From NCBI GenBank assembly GCA_022820025.1, contig JAJEGF010000011.1, positions 1 through 64,000 of the forward strand: a DNA stretch of 64,000 nt. The letters are read 5' to 3'. Both the position numbers and the translations under genes were made by a program. Positions 45,054 through 53,861 of the stretch are shown in pieces (within the stretch, counting starts at the first letter, position 1; every line of letters begins with the position of its first letter). This DNA is from Chloroflexota bacterium. Its GTDB lineage: Bacteria > Chloroflexota > UBA11872. The notes under the pieces were generated by a model that saw only the letters and a list, made by a program, of their open reading frames with translations, made no database searches and was not told where the DNA came from.

Positions 45054-45174
45054 GAGACCTCTGCAAAACTCCGCGGGCCCTCAAATGCAGGGCGGCTCTT
45101 TCTCCCCCTCCCCGTGGGAGAGGGTTGGGGTGAGGGTCTTCCGCGCAACCAACCCCCGGCTACGCAAAGGTCTC
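45054..45174. mobile_element. 121-bp MITE-like element with terminal inverted repeats and TAGT duplication
   Basis: Left end GAGACCTCTGC and right end (reverse complement) GAGACCTTTGC match at 10 of 11 bases. Both ends are flanked by TAGT (45050-45053 and 45175-45178), a target duplication of four. Inside, 45102-45137 read on the minus strand contains CCCTCACCCCAACCCTCTCCC-type sequence, a motif I recall as common in intergenic regions of many bacteria. No ORF. A full parental insertion sequence is not in the window. The TSD size and TA-rich target would suit an IS5-like transposase, which is inference. Confidence 0.8.
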
Positions 45175-46361
45175 TAGTCGATCACCTCCGCCATCACTCG
45201 CAGGAAGTTCTCCCCGGCAATTGCGTCCACCTCGCGCCCGCTGTAGCCCCGGGCCTCCAGCGCCGCCAGGAACTGCGGCGTCTCGTGCGCGCCCGCAAAG
45301 CCCTCGACGACGTCCTCCAGGAACTCGAAGTCCGTCCCAATCCCAACGTGCTCGTATCCGGCCACGTTCACCATGTGATCCACCACGTCCACCAGCGCCT
45401 CCAGCCCGACCGTCGGAAACCTCTGGTAAAGCGGCTGCGCCACCCCCGTGCGAACGCCGGCCTCCGCCGCGAACGGATCCAGCCGGCCCGACCTCACGTC
45501 ATCCAGCAGCTTCATCCCCCGCGCACGCTCCGAGGCGCTGATGCCCGGCCCCTCGCCACGCCCGCGTTGGCACTCAATGTCGACAAACGCCGACGAGCAG
45601 TGAATGCCCACCACGCCCCCGCCGTCCGCGATCCTGCGAATGTGCGCATCTGTCAGGTTTCGCTGAATCGGACTGATCGCCTTCGGGTTCGAGTGCGACG
45701 CCACGATCGGGTCGCGGCTCTCCTCCAGCACATGATCGATAGCACTCATCGACGCGTGCGAGACATCAATCAGGATCCCCAGCCGGTTTAACTCGCGAAC
45801 CACGTCTCGCCCAAAGTCGGTCAGGCCGCTCGGAACCCGCTGCTCGCTATCGCAGTCGATCCACGTCTGCGGCGCCGCATGCACCAGCCCCGTCACCCGC
45901 AGACCCAGCTCGTGATAGGACCGCAACATCGCCAGGTCCTCGCCCATCAGCAGGTTCTCGGTGTGCAGCAGCACCGCGATCCTGCCCGCGTCCACCGCGC
46001 GTCGCACACCCTCGGTCGAAGTAACAAGCTCCAGGTCCTCGGACCCCTCGCACAACCGCCGCACCGCGTCGAATCCACGCAGCAACCGCTGCACGCCTGA
46101 CGCCCCCTCAAAGAACGTCCGCCGGAACAGCGCCGTACTCGGATGCTGAACGGCCTGAAACGCTGGCGTCGGATCCACCGTGAACTCCCCCGGCGCCCCC
46201 TCCGACAGCCAGATGCAGTTCACCTCGCCCCGCTTCAGCTTCGGAATATCCACCTGCCGCCCCGGCACATCCGCCATCGGCTCCCGGTACTCGATCCGCT
46301 CCGCCGTAAACTCCCGCTGCATGTGCAAGTGAGCAAGCAAACTCAATCGGTCGCTGGACAT
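45174..46361 (-). CDS. M19 membrane dipeptidase (renal dipeptidase) family protein
   Basis: Zinc dipeptidase family. Glu of the bimetal site in LLHTENLLMGEDLAML, His in LIDVSHASMSAID and VASHSNPKAI, and Asp in HVGIGTDFEFL; end GENFLRVM. The N-terminal HXD pair of the family reads HLH here (LLAHLHMQRE), so one ligand is changed. ATG at 46361 with AGGAAG upstream gives 395 residues. No signal peptide. Its stop codon is completed by the last base of the MITE-like element. Confidence 0.83.
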   Translation of the reverse strand: MSSDRLSLLAHLHMQREFTAERIEYREPMADVPGRQVDIPKLKRGEVNCIWLSEGAPGEFTVDPTPAFQAVQHPSTALFRRTFFEGASGVQRLLRGFDAVRRLCEGSEDLELVTSTEGVRRAVDAGRIAVLLHTENLLMGEDLAMLRSYHELGLRVTGLVHAAPQTWIDCDSEQRVPSGLTDFGRDVVRELNRLGILIDVSHASMSAIDHVLEESRDPIVASHSNPKAISPIQRNLTDAHIRRIADGGGVVGIHCSSAFVDIECQRGRGEGPGISASERARGMKLLDDVRSGRLDPFAAEAGVRTGVAQPLYQRFPTVGLEALVDVVDHMVNVAGYEHVGIGTDFEFLEDVVEGFAGAHETPQFLAALEARGYSGREVDAIAGENFLRVMAEVID

Positions 46362-46500
46362 GGCTTCCTGACTTCGGATCGATTCCGCCGCAGCCTGAAA
46401 GACTACTTCGTCGTCAGATTCACGAGCTCTGGCCCTCAATGACTACGGACCGCTTGCTCATTAGTCGCGAGCCGATTGATTCCGCAGCCCTTGGCCCTCC

Positions 46501-47865
46501 TCACGCGATGAGTTCGTCGATATGCAGACGGGCCAGGGTGATTTTCTCGAGGTCTCGGACATTGCCCACGCTATACAGGCAGAGCACGGTGCCATCGGGG
46601 GTAACGGCAAGGTCGGAGTAGCGGCAGGGTCGGGGATCGATGAGTTTCGAGATCGGCCAGGTGCGCCCGGCGTCGGTGCTCGCATAGATGGTCATTTCGG
46701 TCCCGCCGGGGATGCGGTGGTTGACGCCGACCGGATGGGAGAACAGGAGAATCTCCGGTCGGTTGTCGTCGCCCGAGCCATGACGGGCGAGGCCCACGTT
46801 GACCGGCCGGCCGCTGAGTTCGGGATGCTCGCCGAGTTCGTAGAAGCTCCGTCCGCCGTCGCGGCTACGTGCGTAGGTTCTGCCGTCGCGGCGCTGAGTG
46901 TTTCGGCGATAGCTGACGTATACCTCGCCGCCGCTGGTTTCCACCAGTGACGCCTCGTCGGATCCATTGGGTAGGACTGCGCCGACCGTCCACGTCGTTC
47001 CGTGGTCGTCGCTGTAAAGCAGGCCGCCGCGCACGCCGGGCACCTGTCCGGGCTCGCCTTCCTTATACAGGAAGCCAGGAATCACCAGCCGACCGCGGTG
47101 CGGCCCGGCCATGAGTTGAATCCCGTGCTCGTTGTTGTTGGGCCACCCGGTCCAGCCCTCGGCGTTTGGGCTCGGATCGACGCGCACGGCGTCCGACCAG
47201 GTCCGGCCGTCGTCGGTGCTTTTGACGAGCCCGAACCCGCCGCCCTGCGCGGCGTAGGTGCTGAAATACCCAAGGTCATCTCGGACATCGGCGGGGATGT
47301 TCCAGAAGGTCACGAGAATCGTTCGCGTCACCCGGTCTTCGACAATCGCTCCAAGGAACGTGTACTGGCCTTTTTCGGCGTGGATAACCTGCTGGCGGGT
47401 CCAGGTCTTGCCGTCGTCCACGCTGCGCGCCGACAGGAGGTCGTTCTCATGGCCGCCGTCGCTCATTGAATCGTGGCGCCGGCAACACACGGCCACCACG
47501 TTCCCGGCGCCCGTGACGATCAGTCCGGGCATGCCGACGCCGAAGCCGTCGTAGTTGTGGTACAGGAGGTTCGTGAAATCGACGGTCACCTTGGCCTGGG
47601 CCATCCGCTTGCGCATCGGCCGGTCGGTGCTGATGACCGCAATCAGAAGCTCGTTCGGGTTTCGCGTACTGGTATAGAAGTTTGCGGTCACCCCGTACGT
47701 GTGAATCGCATTCGCGTCCGGCTCGTTCTGCTCCGAGAGGCCTTCCTTCGCCGAAACCTCCGCCGGCGCCTCCGTCCGATCCCAGTGATAAGCCGGCGCC
47801 TGGGTCAGCGTGTCACCCTGACCCGGAAAAAACACGTCGACGAATTCGACCAACGGATCAGACAC
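46501..47865 (-). CDS. Sialidase-like BNR/Asp-box protein
   Basis: Six-bladed propeller type exo-sialidase-like protein. Five Asp boxes are visible: SVDDGKTW, STDDGRTW, SDDHGTTW, SRDGGRSF and STDAGRTW. No FRIP motif or signal peptide is evident, so true sialidase activity and export are uncertain. 454 residues. An excellent RBS (AAAGGAGG five bases before the ATG). Between a binding lipoprotein gene and a dipeptidase gene, all on the minus strand. Confidence 0.82.
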   Translation of the reverse strand: MSDPLVEFVDVFFPGQGDTLTQAPAYHWDRTEAPAEVSAKEGLSEQNEPDANAIHTYGVTANFYTSTRNPNELLIAVISTDRPMRKRMAQAKVTVDFTNLLYHNYDGFGVGMPGLIVTGAGNVVAVCCRRHDSMSDGGHENDLLSARSVDDGKTWTRQQVIHAEKGQYTFLGAIVEDRVTRTILVTFWNIPADVRDDLGYFSTYAAQGGGFGLVKSTDDGRTWSDAVRVDPSPNAEGWTGWPNNNEHGIQLMAGPHRGRLVIPGFLYKEGEPGQVPGVRGGLLYSDDHGTTWTVGAVLPNGSDEASLVETSGGEVYVSYRRNTQRRDGRTYARSRDGGRSFYELGEHPELSGRPVNVGLARHGSGDDNRPEILLFSHPVGVNHRIPGGTEMTIYASTDAGRTWPISKLIDPRPCRYSDLAVTPDGTVLCLYSVGNVRDLEKITLARLHIDELIA

Positions 47866-47943
47866 GGTCGCCTCCTTTTGCAGCCTCAGACCGCGCGGTG
47901 CCCTTAGCGTAAAGGTCCGTGCGGGCTGCCGTAGCTAAGCGAG

Positions 47944-49419
47944 TCAGTTGCCGGCCGAACTTGCCTGCATCGCCTGATTCGCTCTCTGCAATCCCTCGGC
48001 CGGGTCCGTGTCGCCCAGGAATACGTCGCGAACGATCGTGTCCCTGAGCGATTCCGACTCGGACCGCGAGGAGTCGTCGAGCGCCGCGTTCTCAAGCATG
48101 TGCACGAGCACATGCTCGTCGTCGCCGTTCAGTTCGGGCATGAGCTTCCGCACCGCTGCCGCATCTACGCGAAGTGGCGGCAGAATCGAGGCGGGCGCAA
48201 CGGCTGAGTACAGATGCCGCAACGCGTCGTAGGAAACCTGGGGATCCCTGGCCGACTTCACGATGCCGAGATGGAACGTATGGGTGGGGTTTCGCCCCGA
48301 TCCGAACGAGGGAAAGGGGTACACGCGATTGTCGCCGCGGAACTCGCCGATGTCCGAGAAGGCGATGGTTCCGAATCCAATGCCCCACGTGCCGGCCTGT
48401 ACATACGGGAAAATGTCATAGTCGCCTATCTTCAGCAAGCGGTGGCGGTGGATTAAGTCGCCGTAAAACTCCAAGACCTCACGAGCTTTGTCGCTCTGAA
48501 GTGAAGTAAAGCCGCCGCTGGCATCGCGAAATCTCCCCAGCGCGGAGAGCAACGCAACCGTCACCGGCGGAAACACCAGGTAGTCGCCGCTCGACGTCGG
48601 CTCGGCGAGGACTCCGCCCAGAATGCCCCGGGTACCGAGGCCACCGTCCGGTGGATCAGGCTCGTGGAATGCTTGCGCGGTTCGCAGGAAGGCCTCGGCG
48701 GTGAAGGCCTGCAGGGTTGGCTCGGGCAGTTCAATGTCCCGCTCGGCCGCCAGTTCGCCGTTGACCAGTGTGAAAGATGGTGAGACGGCAAACGGCAGTC
48801 CGAATTGCTCGCCGTCGTGACGGCCGCTCTCCAGGACGCCGGGCCAGAATGCTCCGGGATCGAAGTCCGGATCGGCAGCCAGAAAGTCGCCCAGCGGCGT
48901 GAGTTGGTCGTGGGCGACCAGGTCTTCAAGATCGATGTCGAAATAGGCGACGAGTTCGGGGGCCGAAGCTTCCACTGCCGCAAGCGTGCGGCTCATGCTC
49001 CAATCCTCAGTAACAAAAAAATCGAGAGGCACGTCGCTGAACTTGTAGCGGCCCTCGGACTGGCTGCCGGCCTCCAGCAGACCATTGGCGAATAACGCGA
49101 AAATCCTGGGGCCCGCGACTTCCAACGACATGACGGCTACGGGTACCTCGCGTCGCTCCCCGGGCTGCGGAAGTGACGGACCCGGCGCCGGCGCGCGCTC
49201 GGTCACGGTCGCCGCCGCGGTGCGAGCTCGCTGCAGCGCGGCATCCAGATCGCGGCGGCCGGTGCTGGGAGGCGGGGTCTGTTGTGCAGTCTCTTCGCCG
49301 CAGGCGGCGGCGATGACCGCGGCGGCTCCGCTACCCAGCATTCGCAGCACATTGCGCCGCGCCACGCCTGGTCTGACTCTCACCTGGACCCTCGCATCAT
49401 CAGCACGAGCAGCTCCCAT
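47944..49419 (-). CDS. Solitary extracellular solute-binding lipoprotein
   Basis: Family 1 binding protein: twin Arg (ARRNVLRMLGSG), hydrophobic stretch, lipobox ending IAAAC, a Pro/Ala-rich linker, then a mature domain with VAHDQLTPLGDFLAADPDF, GEQFGLPFAVSPSF and YPFPSFGSGRNP. 491 residues from the ATG at 49419; a GTG eleven codons in is possible. No permease or ATPase genes adjoin, so it either uses a distant transporter or has another binding role. Confidence 0.82.
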   Translation of the reverse strand: MGAARADDARVQVRVRPGVARRNVLRMLGSGAAAVIAAACGEETAQQTPPPSTGRRDLDAALQRARTAAATVTERAPAPGPSLPQPGERREVPVAVMSLEVAGPRIFALFANGLLEAGSQSEGRYKFSDVPLDFFVTEDWSMSRTLAAVEASAPELVAYFDIDLEDLVAHDQLTPLGDFLAADPDFDPGAFWPGVLESGRHDGEQFGLPFAVSPSFTLVNGELAAERDIELPEPTLQAFTAEAFLRTAQAFHEPDPPDGGLGTRGILGGVLAEPTSSGDYLVFPPVTVALLSALGRFRDASGGFTSLQSDKAREVLEFYGDLIHRHRLLKIGDYDIFPYVQAGTWGIGFGTIAFSDIGEFRGDNRVYPFPSFGSGRNPTHTFHLGIVKSARDPQVSYDALRHLYSAVAPASILPPLRVDAAAVRKLMPELNGDDEHVLVHMLENAALDDSSRSESESLRDTIVRDVFLGDTDPAEGLQRANQAMQASSAGN

Positions 49420-49499
49420 GAAGCTGCAGCGCCCTTATACAGACCATACCGCCCACACGCCCTGCCGACGCAGACGGCCGGCTTGATCGCTACGGTCGG

Positions 49500-50348
49500 C
49501 TACCCCCGCGAGGGCTCGCTCATGTCCTCGCGCGCCTTGCGCACCAGTTCCGGCAAATGGCCATCGTTCGCGAGGCGCTGTTCCAGGTGACGCATGCGCT
49601 TTGGGCCGGCCGTTCGGATCATGGCGTCGCCGTAGGCGCGCTCGATCCAGAAACGGGCCGCGTGCCCGATGTCCTGGCGCAGTTCGTCCAGATCCTCCTC
49701 GGCAAAGCGCTCGGACACGTTGATGGTGAACATGCGCCGCCGGGTGCCGCCGCCAAAGGACGCGTGCTTGAGGTCCTGGTTGAACATCAGCAGGTCGCCG
49801 GGACGGGTCTCCAACGCCACTGCGGGCATCTCCTGGCCGGTGACGCCGACGCGTTCCGTCATCGTCCAGGCCCGCTGGCTTGACATAATGTCCTGCAGTC
49901 CCTCCGCGTAGTCGTCGCCGCGATGGTGGCTCCCGGGGATGACCCGCAGGCAGCCCGAATCGCGGCCAACCGGATCCAGGTAAAACGCGAACTTGATGTT
50001 CCGGTACTTGCTGCGCACGTAGCCGTCGGAGTGCCAGCGGGTGTCGCCCACGTAGAAGTTGCCGTCGCTGCCGGTGTAGTTGTAGTCGTCGCCCAACAGG
50101 TCGCTGGCAACGTTGTCGATCCGCGGATCGTCCAGCAGCGCGCTCAGGTACTCACTCTGGTCGATAAACGGAACCAGCGCCGAGCGCTGCTCATGATCGT
50201 GCGCCTGCCCGTGATGCCCGCCGCCATGTTCGGCCCAGAGGCGCTCGAACTCAGCGGTGACGGCCTCCGCTTCCTTCGCGAATCGCCCGGGAAAGCCCAG
50301 GTAGCCAAACGTCTCAAAGAAGGCGCGTTGCTGAGCGGTGAGATTCAT
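49500..50348 (-). CDS. Phytanoyl-CoA dioxygenase (PhyH) family protein
   Basis: Fe(II)/2-oxoglutarate oxygenase fold. Iron ligands inferred as HXD in RWHSDGYVR and His in LKHASFGGGTRRRMFTIN, with the Arg there for 2-oxoglutarate. Also LRVIPGSHHRGDDYAEG. 282 residues, soluble. Family members hydroxylate very different small molecules; substrate unknown. Confidence 0.88.
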   Translation of the reverse strand: MNLTAQQRAFFETFGYLGFPGRFAKEAEAVTAEFERLWAEHGGGHHGQAHDHEQRSALVPFIDQSEYLSALLDDPRIDNVASDLLGDDYNYTGSDGNFYVGDTRWHSDGYVRSKYRNIKFAFYLDPVGRDSGCLRVIPGSHHRGDDYAEGLQDIMSSQRAWTMTERVGVTGQEMPAVALETRPGDLLMFNQDLKHASFGGGTRRRMFTINVSERFAEEDLDELRQDIGHAARFWIERAYGDAMIRTAGPKRMRHLEQRLANDGHLPELVRKAREDMSEPSRG

Positions 50349-50453
50349 GCCTCGGCTCCAGAGGAGGTGCGACCGCGCACCGCAAGTCTAGGCAATCGTA
50401 AGGCGGGCTGCGTCTCGGGGAACTGGCTTCATGATCCGTCCCAGACTCAAGAG

Positions 50454-50966
50454 CTACAGCCTGGCTTTCTTCACGACGTCCAGAATCCGCCCTCGCAACG
50501 GCCGTGACGCCGCCAGCAGTTCGTAGAGCTGCGCTTCAACTGCCGCCTTGTCCGGCACCTTCCAGTCGGGATAAACGCCAATCCGCCAGTGGAGGTATTC
50601 GCGCAGCTGACCGGGCCCCCTCAGCATCGCCTTGGCGGCCAGCAACTCAATCAGAATCGCTCGTCGGTGCGCGTACGCGTGACTCCGTCCCGCCAGCTTG
50701 TGGCTGATCTCCACCTGTTCGTGCAGCGCTACGAGCTCGGCACGTTCAGGGCGCCCGCTCGTGAAACGCTCGGGGAGATAGATGTTGCCGTCCTCGTCAT
50801 ACATGGCCAGGTCAGCCTCATCGGGCCATGGGTCGCATAGGAAGTAGCGCACCGCGACCCCGTCCACCTCGCAGGTGCGCTCGTCAGTGACGCTCGTCTT
50901 GATCGCATCGACAATCCGGATCAACTCCGGGTGCGGCAACCTGAGGCGCTTGGTGGACTGGGACAT
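50454..50966 (-). CDS. Hypothetical protein with HEXXE...H pattern
   Basis: About 170 residues from the ATG at 50966 (MSQSTKRLRLPHPELIRIVDAI). Unrecognised. The central segment ALHEQVEISHKLAGRSHAYAHR has His/Glu spacing that could bind zinc, followed by helix AILIELLAAKAMLRG and a C-terminus with HWRIGVYPDWKVPDK. No signal or membrane segment. It could be a zincin-like protein or just helical; no function is proposed. Upstream to the ABC operon there are about 130 bases with no gene. Confidence 0.6.
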   Translation of the reverse strand: MSQSTKRLRLPHPELIRIVDAIKTSVTDERTCEVDGVAVRYFLCDPWPDEADLAMYDEDGNIYLPERFTSGRPERAELVALHEQVEISHKLAGRSHAYAHRRAILIELLAAKAMLRGPGQLREYLHWRIGVYPDWKVPDKAAVEAQLYELLAASRPLRGRILDVVKKARL

Positions 50967-51097
50967 GTGGGATGTCCGGCTGTTCAAGCTAGCTCTCCAA
51001 TTATCCCCGCAGCGCGCTGTAGCCCAGTCTCACGGTTCCCGCGTCTGCGGTGCGTTAGGTTGTTGACGAGTGTCGGCTGATCAGGGAGGAGCGGGGC

Positions 51098-51148
51098 ATG
51101 GTCCTTCGGCTTCGCCGATCCGCACGCCGCACTGGCTCGGAACAATGA
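51098..51148 (+). CDS. Leader ORF of 16 residues, Arg-rich
   Basis: ATG at 51098 preceded by GGAGGA (51085-51090), the best RBS in this stretch, encodes MVLRLRRSARRTGSEQ. Its TGA overlaps the ATG of the ABC ATPase gene (ATGA at 51145-51148). Five of 16 codons are Arg. The structure is that of a translationally coupled leader peptide; a control role linked to arginine or ribosome speed is speculative. Confidence 0.5.
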   Translation: MVLRLRRSARRTGSEQ

Positions 51149-52038
51149 GCGTCAGCGACCGTCCTCCTCCCATCGAGGTCCGCAGCCTCAACAAGCGATA
51201 CAAAGACGGCCCCCAGGCCAACCGCGACATTTCGCTCACCCTCAACTGGGGCGAGGCGCTGGGGGTACTGGGTCCCAACGGCGCCGGCAAGACCACGCTG
51301 GTCCGCCAGATCACGACGGAACTGCTGCCAACCTCCGGCGAGGTGCGCGTGCTCGGCATTGACGCGGTGGCGAATCCGGACGACGCCAAGGCGCGCATCG
51401 GGGTGGTTCCGCAGGAGGCGCGCCTGTTCCAGGGGCTATCGGTGTACCGGCACCTGCGCATCTTCGGCGTGCTGCGCGGGCTGTCGCGCCGGGATGCACG
51501 GGAGCGCGCGGACGAGTTGATCGAGGAACTCGACCTCACGGATCACCGGGACTTCACCAGCGAACGGCTGTCAGGTGGCCTCCGCCGCCGGCTGCTGGTC
51601 GGCATCGCCATGATGGCGCAGCCCGACGTTCTGATTCTTGACGAGCCCACCGTCGGCCTGGACGTGGAGTCCCGCCAGCGGCTGTGGGAGGTCCTGCAGA
51701 GCTACCGGCAGCGCGACGCCGCCGTGCTCCTGACCACTCACTATATGGAGGAGGCCGAAACGCTCTGCGATCGCATCGGCATCATCCAGGACGGCCGCCT
51801 GATCTCGCTCGACACCATCGCGAACCTGCGGGCCTCGATCGGCCACGAATACAAGCTGGTCTACGAAACTCCCGAGGGTCCCCGGACAATCTTCGGCGAC
51901 GATCACCTGGACCTGGCCGCCCAACTACGGTCCCAGGGCATCGACGAGTACGCGGTCATGCGCACGAGCTTGGAGGACGTCTACCTGGCGCTAACGCAGC
52001 AGGCACGAAATGAAGACGAGACCGATGGCGCGGACTAA
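51145..52038 (+). CDS. ABC-2 type transporter ATP-binding protein
   Basis: ATPase of a DrrA/CcmA-like exporter. Walker A GPNGAGKTT, Q-loop VVPQEARLF, signature LSGGLRRRL, Walker B VLILDEPTVGLD, switch His in LTTHYMEEAE. 297 residues from the ATG at 51145; a GTG at 51070 in frame would add 25 unrelated residues and ignore the strong RBS of the leader ORF. Pairs with the following permease. Confidence 0.92.
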   Translation: MSVSDRPPPIEVRSLNKRYKDGPQANRDISLTLNWGEALGVLGPNGAGKTTLVRQITTELLPTSGEVRVLGIDAVANPDDAKARIGVVPQEARLFQGLSVYRHLRIFGVLRGLSRRDARERADELIEELDLTDHRDFTSERLSGGLRRRLLVGIAMMAQPDVLILDEPTVGLDVESRQRLWEVLQSYRQRDAAVLLTTHYMEEAETLCDRIGIIQDGRLISLDTIANLRASIGHEYKLVYETPEGPRTIFGDDHLDLAAQLRSQGIDEYAVMRTSLEDVYLALTQQARNEDETDGAD

Positions 52039-52789
52039 CCGACTCAACACACCCGGCCCGCGCAAGTTTCTGAGCGATTCGCTGGCCGTGCTGGAGATCC
52101 ACGCGCTGCCGATGATCCGCCAGTGGTATCTCATCGTACTTGGGACTCTGGTGTTCCCCATCCCGATGTTCTACGTATTCCAGTCCATCGCGCCCGACGA
52201 CGCGGCCGTCTGGCAGCGTTTGCTGGCGGGCACCCTGATCTTTGGCGTGTCCTTCAGTACCGCCATGCTGGTCGGGCAGCAGATCGTGGCGCAGCGGTTC
52301 ATGGGCCATCTCAAGCTCGTCATCACCATGCCCGTGTCCAAGGCCGCCTACGTCGTCGGCACGTTGGCCTATACGGCGATCTCAGGAACGCTTTCGGCCG
52401 TGTTTCTTCTGGGCTTTGCCTTTATCGCCGGCGTTGAGATCGAGCCCACCTGGACGCTGGCTCCCGCCCTGCTGCTCACGGTCCTGGCGCTTGCCGGCAT
52501 CGTCCTGTTCGTCATGAGCTTCGCGCCCTCGCTGCCGGTGGGCAACGTCATCGCCAGCCTCATAGCCATCGTGCTCGTCATCATCTCGCCGGTCTACTTC
52601 ACCATGGAGTCGGCGCCGCTCCTCCTGCGGTGGTTCGGATATGTCTCGCCGCTCCGCTACGCCGCCGACGCTATCGCCGCCTCCCTGGGTGGACGCGTGG
52701 ATGTCTGGCTGGAACTGGGCATCCTGGCCGCCTACGCGCTCATCGCAATGGGCCTGGGCTTGTGGCGGCTGCCCTGGCGGGAGAAGTAG
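52010..52789 (+). CDS. ABC-2 type transporter permease
   Basis: About six hydrophobic segments including WYLIVLGTLVFPIPMFYVF and VIASLIAIVLVIISPVYF; the ABC-2 signature area is LRWFGYVSPLRYAADAIAASL. 259 residues. It overlaps the ATPase gene by 29 bases. Exporter of unknown substrate (drug, polysaccharide or lipid). Downstream 128 bases have a weak GGGCG/CGCCC hairpin near 52863 but no gene. Confidence 0.9.
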   Translation: MKTRPMARTNRLNTPGPRKFLSDSLAVLEIHALPMIRQWYLIVLGTLVFPIPMFYVFQSIAPDDAAVWQRLLAGTLIFGVSFSTAMLVGQQIVAQRFMGHLKLVITMPVSKAAYVVGTLAYTAISGTLSAVFLLGFAFIAGVEIEPTWTLAPALLLTVLALAGIVLFVMSFAPSLPVGNVIASLIAIVLVIISPVYFTMESAPLLLRWFGYVSPLRYAADAIAASLGGRVDVWLELGILAAYALIAMGLGLWRLPWREK

Positions 52790-52917
52790 AACGCTTCGAT
52801 TCCACTCCTGACACACTCGCGGGCATGAGAACCGCGTAGCCTTCAGACAACCACTGCCGAGCGGGCGTCCCCGCCCTGGAGAAGATTTGGATCCGCTTGC
52901 GGCCCGGTGTTCAACGG

Positions 52918-53856
52918 TCAGCGAAGAGACCGAATACGAATTTCCTCAAGCTCATCTGCGGTAAACACACCGGCCCGGTACAGATTCAGATACTCATCCG
53001 AGACGCTCTGCCCAAAGATCATCAGGTCGTCGGTGTTGATCGTGACATCCACCCCGTGGTCGTACAGCGTGCGGATTGGATGCGACGCCAGGTCGGCCGC
53101 GGCGCCCAGCATCACGTTGCTCGTCGGGCAGACGTTCAGCCGAATCTGGTTGTCGGCGAGCCAATGCATCACGGCCGTGGACTCCGCGGCGGCGATTCCA
53201 TGTTGCACCTCGTCAAGCTGGAGAATCTCGACCGTTCGCTTCACCTCGTCGGCGCCCCTGAATTCCCCGACGTGCGCCTTGAGTTTCAGACCGTGGGACC
53301 GCGCGTGCTCGTAAACGTCCTGCACGTCTTCGGGATCGCAGTCGCCCTCGAACGCGTACATGTCGATCGAACGAAAGACGCCTGACTCGATGGCCTCCCA
53401 GACCGAAGTCATCAGGTCATCCTTTGACACGTACGAGCGTGAAAACCCCACTTCCGGCCGAAAGTCGACCTGGCCGCGGAACTGTGATTCCAGCGACGCG
53501 GCAAGGGCCGTAAGGCCGCGGAGCCCATCTGGGTGGTGCCGGACGGCCCAGATGTCGAAGCTCGTATCAAGCAGGACCACGCCGTCGTTGTGCGCGTGTC
53601 GCACGGCTGCGTCTACCACGAATTCGAAAGCCGTCCAGTTGTCCATGTAGGGAATGATTGCCTGACGCGAGTAATCCCTCATTCCTTCCAGTCCATCCAT
53701 CTTGGGCGGCGGACGCTCAACCGTGCGGCCAAGCCAGCGTTCGACCTCGGCAATGGGTGCGGCGAAATAAGAGTGCGAGTGGAGGTCAGACTTGGGCGCT
53801 CGTCGGATTCCGGCGGCGTCTCCTGCTGCCAGGGCCTCAGCGAATGCAGATGACAT
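52918..53856 (-). CDS. Adenosine deaminase-like amidohydrolase
   Basis: Adenosine/adenine deaminase family. Zinc ligands in PKSDLHSHSYF, catalytic Glu/His in LKAHVGEFRG and QHGIAAAES, SNVMLGAAADL, and Asp pair in VTINTDDLMIFG. 312 residues, short for the family (330-350) but all motifs are present. The ATG at 53856 is five bases after the stop of a truncated glycosidase-like gene remnant. Confidence 0.85.
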   Translation of the reverse strand: MSSAFAEALAAGDAAGIRRAPKSDLHSHSYFAAPIAEVERWLGRTVERPPPKMDGLEGMRDYSRQAIIPYMDNWTAFEFVVDAAVRHAHNDGVVLLDTSFDIWAVRHHPDGLRGLTALAASLESQFRGQVDFRPEVGFSRSYVSKDDLMTSVWEAIESGVFRSIDMYAFEGDCDPEDVQDVYEHARSHGLKLKAHVGEFRGADEVKRTVEILQLDEVQHGIAAAESTAVMHWLADNQIRLNVCPTSNVMLGAAADLASHPIRTLYDHGVDVTINTDDLMIFGQSVSDEYLNLYRAGVFTADELEEIRIRSLR

Positions 53857-53861
53857 TCGTG

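Noticed and set aside
51063-51068. TTGACG as -35 of the ABC exporter operon
   Set aside because: The sequence 17 bases downstream is GAGGAG, the ribosome binding site, with no -10.
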